A stretch of DNA of 64,000 bases from Nocardioides phosphati (GTDB lineage: Bacteria > Actinomycetota > Actinomycetes > Propionibacteriales > Nocardioidaceae): NCBI RefSeq assembly GCF_014646375.1, contig NZ_BMNI01000001.1, positions 168,572 through 232,571 on the forward strand, read 5' to 3'. Positions within the stretch are counted from its first letter, which is position 1; every line of letters begins with the position of its first letter. Shown here in pieces: positions 1 through 8,763 of the stretch. The position numbers and the translations under genes were made by a program. The notes beneath the pieces were generated by a model. The model was not told the DNA's origin. It did no database searches and saw nothing but the letters and a program-made list of their open reading frames with translations.

Positions 1-1385
1 ACTTCGACCGCAGCCCCGCCTACGCGGGCCTCTCGGACTGCCTGCGCATGCTCATCGGCGAGGGCCGGATCCCGCTCGGGGCACGGCTGCCCAGCGAGCG
101 CGACCTCACCGTCGCCCTCGACGTCAGCCGCACCACCGTCACCCGCGCGTACGCCGACCTGCGCGAGCGCGGCTTCGCCGAGGCGCGCACCGGAGCGGGC
201 ACCTTCACGCGGCTGCCGGGCGGACGCCGGGCCACCCTCGACCGCGGCCTCGCCCCGCTGCCCGGCACCACCGAGCTGATCGACCTCAACTGCGCCGCGG
301 GCAGCGCCCCGACGGGCCTCGCCGCGCACTACGAGGCGGCGGTGGCCGAGCTGCCGGCGTACCTCGGTGGGCACGGATACTTCCCCGCGGGCCTGCCCGC
401 GCTGCAGGAGCAGATCGCCAGCGCGTACGCCGCGCGCGGCCTGCCCACCGACCCCGACCAGATCCTGGTGACGCCGGGCGCGCTCTCGGCCACCGCGATC
501 GCTGCCCAGGCGGTCACCTCGCCGGGCGATCGCGTCGTGGTCGACAGCCCGGTCTACCCCAACGCGACCAGCGCCCTCGCCAGCCGCGGCGCCCGGCTGG
601 TCACCTCGCCGGTCGACGCGGCGGGCTTCGACATCCCCGGCATGGTCGCGACCGTGCGGCAGACGGCGCCGCGCGCGGCCTTCGTCCTCGCGGACTTCCA
701 GAACCCCACCGGTCACGTCATGACCACCGACGAGCGGGCGACGTACGCCGCGGCGCTGCGCCGCAACCGGGTGGTCGCCATCGTCGACGAGGCGCACCAG
801 GCGCTCTCCCTCGACGCCGTCGAGATGCCCCCGCCCTTCGCGTCGTTCCTGCCCGACGCAATCACGGTCGGCTCGGCGAGCAAGCAGTTCTGGGGCGGCC
901 TCCGGCTGGGCTGGATCCGCGCCCCGCGGGAGCGGATCGAGCAGCTCACCTCGGCCCGCCTCGGCCTCGACCTCGGCGCTCCGCTGCTGGAGCAGCTGGT
1001 GCTGGCGCGGGTGCTGGCCGACCCCGAGCCGATCGCGTCGGTCCAGCGCGACCGGCTGCGCGATCAGCGGGACGCACTGGTGGCGGCGCTGCACGAGCGG
1101 GTCCCGGACTGGCGCTTCCGCGTGCCCGCCGGCGGGCTCTGCCTGTGGGTCGAGCTCCCGGCCCCGGTCTCGAGCACGCTCGCGGCCGAGGCCGAACGCC
1201 GCGGCGCGTCGATCGCCCCCGGGCCGGCGTTCGCCGTCGAGGGCGGACTGGAGCGCTTCGTCCGGTTGCCGTGGACCCGGCCCGCCGAGGAGCTACGGGC
1301 CGCGGTCGACGTACTGGCTGCGTCGTGGGACGCGGTCGTCGGCGGAGCCAACGCCCCGCACACCGGTCGGGTGAGGGTCGTCTAG
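1..1385 (+). CDS. MocR-type GntR/aminotransferase regulator, 5' partial
   Basis: The reading frame is open to the left edge (first full codon at base 3), so the start lies outside the window. The visible part begins inside a GntR winged helix (PSERDLTVAL, VSRTTVTRAYADL). A linker leads to a class-I aminotransferase fold of about 350 residues containing the PLP-lysine motif GSASKQFWGG and the upstream PDFxNPTG-like stretch ADFQNPTG. MocR proteins bind PLP and use the complex to control vitamin B6 or amino-acid genes. The wording around the lysine and the GHGY..GLP segment resembles the YczR subgroup, which usually regulates a yczE membrane protein; that neighbour is not visible. The target is unknown. 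Confidence 0.88.
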   Translation, partial: FDRSPAYAGLSDCLRMLIGEGRIPLGARLPSERDLTVALDVSRTTVTRAYADLRERGFAEARTGAGTFTRLPGGRRATLDRGLAPLPGTTELIDLNCAAGSAPTGLAAHYEAAVAELPAYLGGHGYFPAGLPALQEQIASAYAARGLPTDPDQILVTPGALSATAIAAQAVTSPGDRVVVDSPVYPNATSALASRGARLVTSPVDAAGFDIPGMVATVRQTAPRAAFVLADFQNPTGHVMTTDERATYAAALRRNRVVAIVDEAHQALSLDAVEMPPPFASFLPDAITVGSASKQFWGGLRLGWIRAPRERIEQLTSARLGLDLGAPLLEQLVLARVLADPEPIASVQRDRLRDQRDALVAALHERVPDWRFRVPAGGLCLWVELPAPVSSTLAAEAERRGASIAPGPAFAVEGGLERFVRLPWTRPAEELRAAVDVLAASWDAVVGGANAPHTGRVRVV

Positions 1386-1394
1386 GCTCCGGTC

Positions 1395-1739
1395 ATGGAC
1401 TTCGTGCGTCACCTCATCCTGGTCGTTCACCTCTGCGCCTTCGCGGCACTCCTCGGCGGCCTGCTCGGCCAGGCGAAGGCGACCCGGAAGGCGATCCACA
1501 CCTCCACGATCTGGGGCGCCCGCATCGTCTTCCTCGCGGGCCTCGCCCTGGCCGGTCTCGTGTCGGCCGACGACTCCGCCGACGTCAACAACGCCAAGCT
1601 CGGCGTGAAGCTCCTCGTGGCGCTCGTCGTCGTCGGCCTCCTCGAGGCGCGCCGCCGCAAGGGCCTGAGCGACGCCCTCTACTGGCTGGTCACGGGCCTC
1701 GTGGTGGCCAACGTGTGCGTCGCCGTCCTCTGGCGCTGA
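1395..1739 (+). CDS. small four-helix membrane protein
   Basis: A 114-residue protein with about four hydrophobic segments (around residues 5-25, 40-57, 68-84 and 92-112) and almost no soluble domain. A short conserved-looking loop, SADDSADVNNAKLGVKLLV, lies between helices 2 and 3. I do not recognise a function. The -10 hexamer TAGGCT (1383-1388) overlaps the stop codon of the preceding regulator and ends six bases before the ATG. No Shine-Dalgarno is present, so the gene is probably leaderless and transcribed separately from the regulator. Confidence 0.8.
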   Translation: MDFVRHLILVVHLCAFAALLGGLLGQAKATRKAIHTSTIWGARIVFLAGLALAGLVSADDSADVNNAKLGVKLLVALVVVGLLEARRRKGLSDALYWLVTGLVVANVCVAVLWR

Positions 1740-1795
1740 CACCCACACGGGCGGGCGCCGGGCCTGTCGGTGCGCGCCCGTAGGCTGGGCGCAGC

Positions 1796-4249
1796 ATGAG
1801 CAGCTTTCCCATCCCCGGCCAGTCGTCGTTCCCGATCCCGGGACTCGAGTCCGTCGCGCCTGCTCCCACGCCGGGTCGCGACGCCCTCCTCGCGGGGCTC
1901 AACGAGCCCCAGCGGGCCGCGGTCATCCACGCCGGCCGGCCGCTGCTCGTCGTCGCCGGTGCCGGCTCCGGCAAGACGCGCGTCCTGACCCGGCGCATCG
2001 CCTGGCTGGTCCAGGAGCGCAAGGCGCACCCGGGCTCGATCCTCGCGATCACCTTCACCAACAAGGCAGCGGCCGAGATGAAGGAGCGGGTCGAGGAACT
2101 GATCGGCAAGCGCGCCCGCGTCATGTGGGTGTCGACCTTCCACTCCGCCTGCGTGCGGATCCTGCGCAAGGAGTCCGACAAGCTCGGCTTCAAGTCCAAC
2201 TTCTCGATCTACGACGCCGCCGACCAGAAGCGGTTGATGCAGCTGGTCCTCAACGACCTCGAGCTCGACCCGAAGAAGTACCAGCCGCGCGCCGTCCTCA
2301 ACTGGGTCTCCACCCAGAAGAACGAGCTGAAGGACCCCGACGAGGCCGCGAAGGACGCCAGCAACGACTTCGAGCGCGCCTACGCCTCGGCGTACGTCAA
2401 CTACCAGCGGCGGCTGCGCGAGGCCAACGCCCTCGACTTCGACGACCTGCTGATGACGACGGTCCACCTCTTCCAGGCGTTCCCCGACGTGCGCGAGGTC
2501 TACCGGAGGCGTTTTCGCCACGTGCTGGTCGATGAGTACCAGGACACCAACCACGCGCAGTACGCCCTGATCCACCAGCTCTGCGCGGACCCGATGGATG
2601 AAGGCACGAGCGGCGGCGAGCGGATCGAGCCGGCCGAGCTGATGGTCGTCGGCGATGCCGACCAGTCGATCTACGCGTTCCGCGGCGCCAACATCCGCAA
2701 TATCCTCGACTTCGAGCAGGACTTCCCCGACGCCACGACGATCCTGCTCGAGCAGAACTACCGCTCGACCCAGACGATCCTCGAGGCGGCCAACGCCGTC
2801 ATCAGCAACAACAAGGGCCGCAAGGTGAAGCGGCTCTGGTCCGACGCGGGCATGGGGGAGAAGATCGTCGGCTACGTCGCCGACGACGAGCACGACGAGG
2901 CCCGCTTCGTCTCCCGCGAGATCGACAGCCTCGTCGACACCGGCGACTTCAAGCCCGGCGACGTCGCGGTCTTCTACCGGACCAACGCGCAGAGCCGTGT
3001 GTTCGAGGAGATCTTCATCCGCCACGGCATGCCCTACAAGGTCGTCGGCGGCGTCCGGTTCTACGAGCGCAAGGAGGTCCGCGATGCGCTGGCCTACCTG
3101 CGGCTGCTGGCCAACCCGGCCGACGAGATCTCCCTGCGCCGCGTCCTCAACACCCCCAAGCGGGGCATCGGCGACCGCGCGGAGGCCTGCGTCGCGGCGT
3201 ACGCCGAGCGGGAGCGGGTGACCTTCTGGGAGGCGCTGGTCAGGGCGGACCAGGCCGCGGGCATCGCGACGCGCTCGCTCAACGCGATCCGCGGCTTCAC
3301 CGACATGGTCCAGGAGCTCCAGTCGATGGTGGCGGCGGGGGAGCGGGCCGACGTCATCCTCGAGACGGTGCTGACCCGCTCCGGCCTGCTCGCCGAGCTC
3401 GAGGCGTCCGACGACCCGCAGGACGAGACCCGCGTGGAGAACCTCGCCGAGCTCGTCGCTGTCGCCCGCGAGTTCAGCGACGACCCGCAGGCCGGTCCGT
3501 CCGCGGACCCTGCCGACGTCGACGCCGGCACCGTCTCGCCCGGTCTCAGCGACTTCCTCGAGCGGGTCGCGCTCGTCGCCGACTCCGACCAGATCCCCGA
3601 GTCGCCCGAGGCGGAGGACAAGGGCGTCGTCACCCTGATGACCCTCCATACGGCCAAGGGCCTGGAGTTCCCGATCGTCTTCCTGACCGGCATGGAGGAC
3701 GGCGTCTTCCCCCACATGCGCGCGCTGGGCGACCTGCCCGAGCTCGAGGAGGAGCGCCGCCTGGCGTACGTCGGCCTGACCCGCGCGCGCCAGCGGCTCC
3801 ACATCTCCCGCGCCATCCAGCGTTCGGCGTGGGGCGCACCCGCGCACAATCCGGCCTCCCGCTTCCTCGACGAGCTGCCGGCGACCCTCGTCGACTGGAA
3901 GCGCACCGAGTCCGAGATGACCTCCTGGCGCCGTCGTTCCTACGAGGACGCCGGCACGACGTGGGGCTCGGGCACCGGCAGCAGCGGCTCCTTCGGCTCC
4001 GCCGCGACGGACCGCGGGCGCCGCGCGTTCGGGTCGGCCGCGCTGCGCCTCGACGCGGCTGCCAAGCAGAAGCAGGCGCGCGCGATCCCGTCGCTCGCAC
4101 CGGGCGACCGGGTCACCCACGACTCCTTCGGTCTCGGCACCGTCGTGTCGGTCGACGGAGCCGCCGAGAAGGCCGTCGCCTCGATCGACTTCGGCAGCGA
4201 GGGCGTCAAGCGGCTGCTGCTCCGCTACGCGCCCGTCGAGAAGCTGTAG
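1796..4249 (+). CDS. pcrA: UvrD/Rep-family ATP-dependent DNA helicase PcrA
   Basis: An 817-residue superfamily 1A 3'-5' helicase. The Q-motif LNEPQ is near residue 35 and Walker A AGAGSGKT at 54-61. These are followed by TFTNKAA (Ia), VDEYQDTN (Walker B/II), GDADQSIYAFRGA (III), LEQNYRST (IV), LHTAKGLEF (V) and VGLTRAR (VI). The C-terminal GDRVTHDSFGLGTVVSVDG is the small RNA-polymerase-contacting Tudor-like fold seen in PcrA. It acts in nucleotide excision repair, removal of stalled complexes and rolling-circle replication. A -10 TAGGCT (1781-1786) lies nine bases before the ATG, with no ribosome binding site. There is no SOS box upstream. Confidence 0.97.
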   Translation: MSSFPIPGQSSFPIPGLESVAPAPTPGRDALLAGLNEPQRAAVIHAGRPLLVVAGAGSGKTRVLTRRIAWLVQERKAHPGSILAITFTNKAAAEMKERVEELIGKRARVMWVSTFHSACVRILRKESDKLGFKSNFSIYDAADQKRLMQLVLNDLELDPKKYQPRAVLNWVSTQKNELKDPDEAAKDASNDFERAYASAYVNYQRRLREANALDFDDLLMTTVHLFQAFPDVREVYRRRFRHVLVDEYQDTNHAQYALIHQLCADPMDEGTSGGERIEPAELMVVGDADQSIYAFRGANIRNILDFEQDFPDATTILLEQNYRSTQTILEAANAVISNNKGRKVKRLWSDAGMGEKIVGYVADDEHDEARFVSREIDSLVDTGDFKPGDVAVFYRTNAQSRVFEEIFIRHGMPYKVVGGVRFYERKEVRDALAYLRLLANPADEISLRRVLNTPKRGIGDRAEACVAAYAERERVTFWEALVRADQAAGIATRSLNAIRGFTDMVQELQSMVAAGERADVILETVLTRSGLLAELEASDDPQDETRVENLAELVAVAREFSDDPQAGPSADPADVDAGTVSPGLSDFLERVALVADSDQIPESPEAEDKGVVTLMTLHTAKGLEFPIVFLTGMEDGVFPHMRALGDLPELEEERRLAYVGLTRARQRLHISRAIQRSAWGAPAHNPASRFLDELPATLVDWKRTESEMTSWRRRSYEDAGTTWGSGTGSSGSFGSAATDRGRRAFGSAALRLDAAAKQKQARAIPSLAPGDRVTHDSFGLGTVVSVDGAAEKAVASIDFGSEGVKRLLLRYAPVEKL

Positions 4250-4301
4250 CGGCTCTCAGGTTTCTGCGGGAGAACTCAGGTCGCCTCCCTAGACTCGCGG
4301 C

Positions 4302-5228
4302 ATGGGAGCAGGACACGACCACGGGGGTGGCCACCAGCACGGCGTCGCGGCTGACGCAGACCGGCGCCTGCTCTGGTCCGCGCTCGGGCTCCTCGCGGCC
4401 TTCATGGTCGGCGAGGTCGTCGTCGCCCTCGTCTCCGGCTCCCTCGCCCTGCTGTCCGACGCCGCGCACATGCTCTCCGATGTCGGCGCCATCGGCGCCG
4501 CGCTCTGGGCGATGCGCCTGGCCGCCCGGCCCGCGTCCCTGGTGTGGACCTACGGCTTCAAGCGCGCCGAGATCCTCGCCGCTGCGGTCAACGGCATCAC
4601 CCTGCTCGTCGTGGCCGGCATGCTCACCGTCGAGGCCGTACGCCGCCTGGCCGACCCGCCCGACGTCGCCGGTGGGGCGGTGGTGGTGGTCGCGATCGTG
4701 GGATGCGTCGTCAACGTCGCCGCGGTCGCGCTGCTCGCCCGCGCCAACCGCTCGAGCCTCAACGTCGAGGGCGCCTACCAGCACGTGCTGACCGACCTCT
4801 ACGGCTTCATCGGCACCGCGATCGCCGGCGTCGTCATCCTCACCACCGGCTGGATGCCGGCCGACACGATCGCCACCCTGCTCGTCGTCGTGCTGATGCT
4901 CCATGCCGCCTGGGGACTGCTGCGCCAGTCCGGTCGGGTGCTGCTCGAGGGCGCCCCCGAGCACGTCGAGCTGGCCGAGGTCCGCGCGGACCTGCTCGCC
5001 GTCGACCACGTACTCGACGTCCACGACCTGCACGCCTGGACGATCACCTCGGGGCTGCCCGCGCTGACGGCCCACCTGGTCGTCGAGGACGGGTGCTTCC
5101 AGGACGGGCACACGGCCGCCCTGCTCGCCGAGGTGCAGCAGGCGCTGCACGCGAAGTTCGACGTCGAGCACTCGACGTTCCAGTTCGAGCCCGTCGCACA
5201 CGCGTCGTCGGAGACCGGCCGCCACTAG
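4302..5228 (+). CDS. CDF-family divalent metal exporter (CzcD/ZitB-like)
   Basis: A 308-residue cation diffusion facilitator expected to export Zn2+ or a similar ion in exchange for protons at the plasma membrane. It has a His-rich N-terminus (HDHGGGHQHG), six predicted helices and the transport-site HxxxD motif DAAHMLSDV in helix 2. A second polar pair, NVEGAYQHVLTDLYG, lies in helix 5. The last 90 residues form a cytosolic ferredoxin-like metal domain (VHDLHAWTITSG). A -10 TAGACT (4290-4295) ends six bases before the ATG, so the gene is probably leaderless. No metal-responsive regulator adjoins it, so the ion is not settled. Confidence 0.93.
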   Translation: MGAGHDHGGGHQHGVAADADRRLLWSALGLLAAFMVGEVVVALVSGSLALLSDAAHMLSDVGAIGAALWAMRLAARPASLVWTYGFKRAEILAAAVNGITLLVVAGMLTVEAVRRLADPPDVAGGAVVVVAIVGCVVNVAAVALLARANRSSLNVEGAYQHVLTDLYGFIGTAIAGVVILTTGWMPADTIATLLVVVLMLHAAWGLLRQSGRVLLEGAPEHVELAEVRADLLAVDHVLDVHDLHAWTITSGLPALTAHLVVEDGCFQDGHTAALLAEVQQALHAKFDVEHSTFQFEPVAHASSETGRH

Positions 5229-5333
5229 CGCCGGGACGGCGCGTCCTCGCACGCTCCGGGCGCCGACACGTCAGTTCGCACGCGCGGGCCCACGACGAGC
5301 GTCACCGCCGCGGCTCATGACGCAGCACGGGCG

Positions 5334-5355
5334 GCTGGTCGCCTAGGCGTCCAGC
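5334..5355. other. 22-bp imperfect palindrome between convergent genes
   Basis: GCTGG-T-CGCCTAGGCG-T-CCAGC has one central T/T mismatch pair on each side. It lies between the converging metal exporter and M23 peptidase genes and could fold as a weak terminator. A second small hairpin, GCGCC-gggac-GGCGC, sits directly at the exporter stop codon (5228-5242). Neither has a U-tract, so the role is uncertain. Confidence 0.35.
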
Positions 5356-5373
5356 CTGCCTCGCTGGCGCTCG

Positions 5374-6255
5374 TTACGGCTGGGCGCCGTGGGCGACCAG
5401 CGCGGCGAACGGGTCAACCGCGTCGCCACCGCCGGGGTGCACCTCGAGGTGCACGTGGGGGCCGGTCGAGTGGCCCGTGGAGCCGGAGTAGGCGATGACG
5501 TCGCCGACCCGGACCTTCGCGCCGACCGAGGTGGCCAGCGAGGAGTTGTGGCAGTACTTGATCTCGGTGCCGTCGTCGAGGCGGATCTCGACCATGTAGC
5601 CGCAGCCGCCGGCGTACTGCGCGGCGAAGACGGTGCCGTTGGAGACGGCGAAGACGGGGCTGCCGGTCGGCGTCGCGAAGTCGAGGCCGGTGTGGCCGTA
5701 GCCGCGCCACGAGTAGCCCTCGCCGAAGCCCTCGCTGATCCGGTAGCTGCCGGGCTTGAGCGGGAGGATCCAGCGGTCGGCCTCGAGCTCGCTGGCGTGC
5801 GAGTGCGCCGCCTTGGCGAGCTGGCCGAGCGCGGTGTCGCGCTCCTGTGCCTGCTCCTCGGCGGCCTTCTCGAGCTTCGTCGAGGAGGCCGTCGCGAGCG
5901 CGTCGCGGGCGGAGTCGCGGGAGACGAGCTCGGCGCGCTCCTGCTCGAGGGAGGAGGAGGAGACGACGCTCTCGCCGCCGAGGGCGTTGGCCGGCGCGGA
6001 GTAACGCGCGGGGGCGGCGTCGTTGGTGACGTGGTTGCCGTCGGCTGCGGCGGCGCTCACCGCGCCGGTCGCGGAGACCGAGAGGGCTGCGACGCCGAGG
6101 AGGACGGGAGCGGACGGAAGACCGCCCACGAGTGAGCTGCGCGGCGCGGCGTGCGTGGCAGCCCTGCGCTTGCCGGCACCCGCGTAGGTCGACGAGGTCG
6201 TGACGTCACCGCGCTGTGCAACGCGTGCACCACGGGGTGCTCGGTGGTCGCCCAT
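5374..6255 (-). CDS. secreted M23-family peptidoglycan endopeptidase
   Basis: A 293-residue protein. A basic N-terminus (about 40 residues) and a hydrophobic segment (VLLGVAALSVSATGAVSAA) indicate export or anchoring. A coiled-coil-like region (SLEQERAELVSRDSARDAL...) follows, then a LytM/M23 domain. The zinc site is visible as GHTGLDF (H and D) and HVHLEVH, plus the conserved GFGEGYSWRGYG and YSGSTGHSTGPH segments. It should cut peptide bridges in peptidoglycan or activate another hydrolase during growth or division. The ATG has a good ribosome binding site (AGAGGA). Unlike many actinobacterial M23 genes, I see no convincing c-di-AMP riboswitch in its leader. Confidence 0.93.
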   Translation of the reverse strand: MGDHRAPRGARVAQRGDVTTSSTYAGAGKRRAATHAAPRSSLVGGLPSAPVLLGVAALSVSATGAVSAAAADGNHVTNDAAPARYSAPANALGGESVVSSSSLEQERAELVSRDSARDALATASSTKLEKAAEEQAQERDTALGQLAKAAHSHASELEADRWILPLKPGSYRISEGFGEGYSWRGYGHTGLDFATPTGSPVFAVSNGTVFAAQYAGGCGYMVEIRLDDGTEIKYCHNSSLATSVGAKVRVGDVIAYSGSTGHSTGPHVHLEVHPGGGDAVDPFAALVAHGAQP

Positions 6256-6561
6256 CAGTGAAATCCTCTGGTCGGGAACGAGACAGCGGGCACGACTCTA
6301 GGCGAAACCCTCGCGGCCTACCCAATCTGCGGGGGCAGCATGTGGAGATAAATCGGAGAGCGGCGCTCCCTGGTTGTGCATTCGTGAACGCCCGTCAGGC
6401 GCAGGATCAAGCCGTACGACGTGAGGTCGTGAGGTCGCGTGTGGGATCCAGCACGTTTCGCGTCCATGATGGGGTCCACATGGCCGTTCGGCGTACGGCG
6501 GGTCTACTGTGCCTCGAAGGAATCCCCGGACTCATACGCAACGACAAGGACTGGGTGGATC
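6256..6561. other. divergent intergenic region, M23 gene and sucC
   Basis: Three hundred bases with no convincing gene. It must hold promoters for both neighbours. For sucC a possible -10 is TACTGT (6505-6510). For the M23 gene a TAGAGT on the minus strand lies about 40 bases before its start codon. A direct repeat (GTGAGGTC twice, near 6420-6436) is present. No riboswitch was recognised. Confidence 0.5.
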
Positions 6562-7728
6562 GTGGACCTGATGGAGTACCAGGCGAAGGAACTCTTCGCC
6601 ACGCACGGCGTGACCACCACCCTCGGTGTGGTCGTCGAGACCGCCGAGGACGCGCGCAAGGCGGCCGAGCAGCTGGGTGGCGTGACCGTCATCAAGGCTC
6701 AGGTCAAGGCCGGCGGCCGCGGCAAGGCGGGCGGCGTCAAGATCGCCAAGACCCCGGATGAGGCGTTCGAGCACGCCACCAACATCCTCAACCTGACCAT
6801 CAAGGACCTGCCGGTCAACCGCGTCCTGGTCACCCCGGCGACGCCGCCGCAGGAGGAGTACTACTTCTCGTTCCTGCTGGACCGGTCGAACCGCCAGTAC
6901 CTCTGCATCGCGTCCGTCGAGGGTGGTGTCGAGATCGAGGAGGTCGCGAAGACCAACCCCGACGCCGTCAAGAAGATCGCGATCGACCCCGGCAAGGGCG
7001 TCGATGCTGCCAAGGCGCGCGAGATCGCGACGGAGGCCGGCTTCCCCGAGGCCGTCTTCGAGCAGGCCGTCACCATGATCGAGAACCTGTACAAGGTCTT
7101 CGTCGAGGAGGACGCCACGCTGGTCGAGGTCAACCCGCTGGCCCGCCTCGAGGGCGACAAGCTCGAGGCGCTCGACGGCAAGGTCTCGCTCGACGACAAC
7201 GCCTCCGAGGTCCGCCACCCGGAGCACGAGGCCTTCGAGATCAAGGAAGAGGCCGACCCGCTCGAGGCGAAGGCCAAGGAGCTCGGCCTCAACTACGTCA
7301 AGCTCGACGGCCAGGTCGGCATCATCGGCAACGGCGCGGGTCTCGTCATGAGCACCCTCGACGTCGTCGCGTACGCCGGCGAGAACCACGGCGGCGTGAA
7401 GCCGGCCAACTTCCTGGACATCGGCGGTGGCGCCAACGCCCAGGTGATGGCCAACGGCCTCGACGTGATCCTCAACGACGAGCAGGTCAAGTCCGTCTTC
7501 GTCAACGTCTTCGGTGGCATCACCGCGTGTGACGAGGTCGCCAACGGCATCAAGGGCGCCCTCGAGCTCCTCGGTGACAAGGCCACCAAGCCGCTCGTCG
7601 TCCGCCTCGACGGCAACAACGTCGAGAAGGGTCGTCAGATCCTCAACGAGCTGAACCACCCGCTCGTGACGCTGGTGGACACCATGGACGGCGCGGCCGA
7701 CAAGGCCGCCGAGCTGGCGAACGCCTGA
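6562..7728 (+). CDS. sucC: succinyl-CoA ligase (ADP-forming) beta subunit
   Basis: 388 residues, the family's standard length. With SucD it interconverts succinyl-CoA and succinate, making ATP or GTP in the citric acid cycle. The ATP-grasp N-terminal half includes [18 protein letters not shown] and VEVNPLA; the C-terminal half has [12 protein letters not shown] and the GGGANA loop of the CoA-ligase domain. The reading frame extends further upstream, but GTG 6562 gives the family-typical N-terminus [12 protein letters not shown] and has AAGGA eleven bases before it. sucD follows after 20 bases, so the two are one operon ending at 8687-8718. Succinyl-CoA from mutAB would enter here. Confidence 0.96.
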   Translation: MDLMEYQAKELFATHGVTTTLGVVVETAEDARKAAEQLGGVTVIKAQVKAGGRGKAGGVKIAKTPDEAFEHATNILNLTIKDLPVNRVLVTPATPPQEEYYFSFLLDRSNRQYLCIASVEGGVEIEEVAKTNPDAVKKIAIDPGKGVDAAKAREIATEAGFPEAVFEQAVTMIENLYKVFVEEDATLVEVNPLARLEGDKLEALDGKVSLDDNASEVRHPEHEAFEIKEEADPLEAKAKELGLNYVKLDGQVGIIGNGAGLVMSTLDVVAYAGENHGGVKPANFLDIGGGANAQVMANGLDVILNDEQVKSVFVNVFGGITACDEVANGIKGALELLGDKATKPLVVRLDGNNVEKGRQILNELNHPLVTLVDTMDGAADKAAELANA

Positions 7729-7748
7729 GATAGGGATTCAGAAGAACA

Positions 7749-8663
7749 ATGAGCATCTACCTCAACGCTGACAGCAAGATCATCGTCCAGGGCATCACGG
7801 GCGGCATGGGCGCGAAGCACACCGCCCTCATGCTCGACTCCGGCGCCGAGATCGTCGGTGGCGTCAACGCCCGCAAGGCCGGCACGACCGTGTCCCACAA
7901 GGACAAGGACGGCAACGACGTCGAGCTCCCCGTGTTCGGCACCGTCGCCGAGGCCATGAAGGAGACGGGCGCCAACGTGTCCGTCCTCTTCGTCCCGCCG
8001 GCGTTCACGAAGGCCGCGGCCATCGAGGCGATCGACGCCGAGATGCCGCTGATCGTCGTGATCACCGAGGGCGTCCCGGTCCAGGACACGGCCGAGGTCT
8101 GGTCGTACCTGCAGGGCAAGTCCACCCGCATGATCGGCCCGAACTGCCCCGGCATCATCACGCCCGAGGTCTCCCTGGCCGGCATCACCCCGCACACCAT
8201 CACCGGCTCCGGCCCGGTCGGTCTCGTCTCCAAGTCGGGCACGCTGACCTACCAGATGATGTACGAGCTGAAGGACTTCGGCTTCACGACCGCCATCGGC
8301 ATCGGCGGCGACCCGATCGTCGGCACCACCCACATCGACGCCCTCCAGGCGTTCGAGGAGGACCCCGACACCAAGCTGATCGTCATGATCGGTGAGATCG
8401 GTGGCGACGCCGAGGAGCGGGCGGCCGACTACATCAAGGCCAACATCACGAAGCCGGTCGTCGGCTACGTCGCTGGCTTCACCGCCCCGGAGGGCAAGAC
8501 CATGGGCCACGCCGGCGCCATCGTCTCGGGCTCCGCGGGCACCGCTGCCGCCAAGCAGGAGGCCCTCGAGGCCGTCGGCGTGAAGGTCGGCAAGACGCCG
8601 TCCGCCACCGCTGCCCTGGCGCGCGAGATCCTGGTCGGCATGGGCATCGAGCCCAAGGCCTGA
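7749..8663 (+). CDS. sucD: succinyl-CoA ligase (ADP-forming) alpha subunit
   Basis: 304 residues. It binds CoA and carries the phosphorylated active-site histidine, expected in GHAGAIVSG. The N-terminal CoA-binding Rossmann fold reads [19 protein letters not shown]; the ligase part contains GPNCPGII and SGTLTYQ. It is transcribed with sucC and pairs with it as an alpha-beta unit. The perfect terminator begins 23 bases after the stop codon. Confidence 0.97.
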   Translation: MSIYLNADSKIIVQGITGGMGAKHTALMLDSGAEIVGGVNARKAGTTVSHKDKDGNDVELPVFGTVAEAMKETGANVSVLFVPPAFTKAAAIEAIDAEMPLIVVITEGVPVQDTAEVWSYLQGKSTRMIGPNCPGIITPEVSLAGITPHTITGSGPVGLVSKSGTLTYQMMYELKDFGFTTAIGIGGDPIVGTTHIDALQAFEEDPDTKLIVMIGEIGGDAEERAADYIKANITKPVVGYVAGFTAPEGKTMGHAGAIVSGSAGTAAAKQEALEAVGVKVGKTPSATAALAREILVGMGIEPKA

Positions 8664-8686
8664 TCCAGCCTCACCCAGCACCACGA

Positions 8687-8718
8687 CGAAGGCCCCCGGG
8701 TTCACCCGGGGGCCTTCG
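8687..8718 (+). terminator. terminator of sucCD
   Basis: A perfect 14-bp stem (CGAAGGCCCCCGGG with its complement) closes a TTCA loop and is followed by CTTTCCC. The gene on the far side is also read toward it, so it may act in both directions. Confidence 0.85.
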
Positions 8719-8763
8719 CCTTTCCCGCCGTACGCCGTGTGGTCGAGGTGCCCGTGGCAGGCG

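Noticed and set aside
1679..4120. Very long minus-strand open frame (over 800 codons) antisense to pcrA
   Set aside because: Composition is Val/Gly/Arg/Asp-rich without domains; it mirrors the codon bias of the real gene. Similar shadows opposite purH, katG, icd, sdhA and the phosphomutase were set aside for the same reason.
6256..6420. Possible c-di-AMP (ydaO) riboswitch before the M23 peptidase gene
   Set aside because: Actinobacterial M23 genes often carry one, but the conserved GGGGA-type and CCGAATCCG-like blocks are not present in the leader read on the minus strand.
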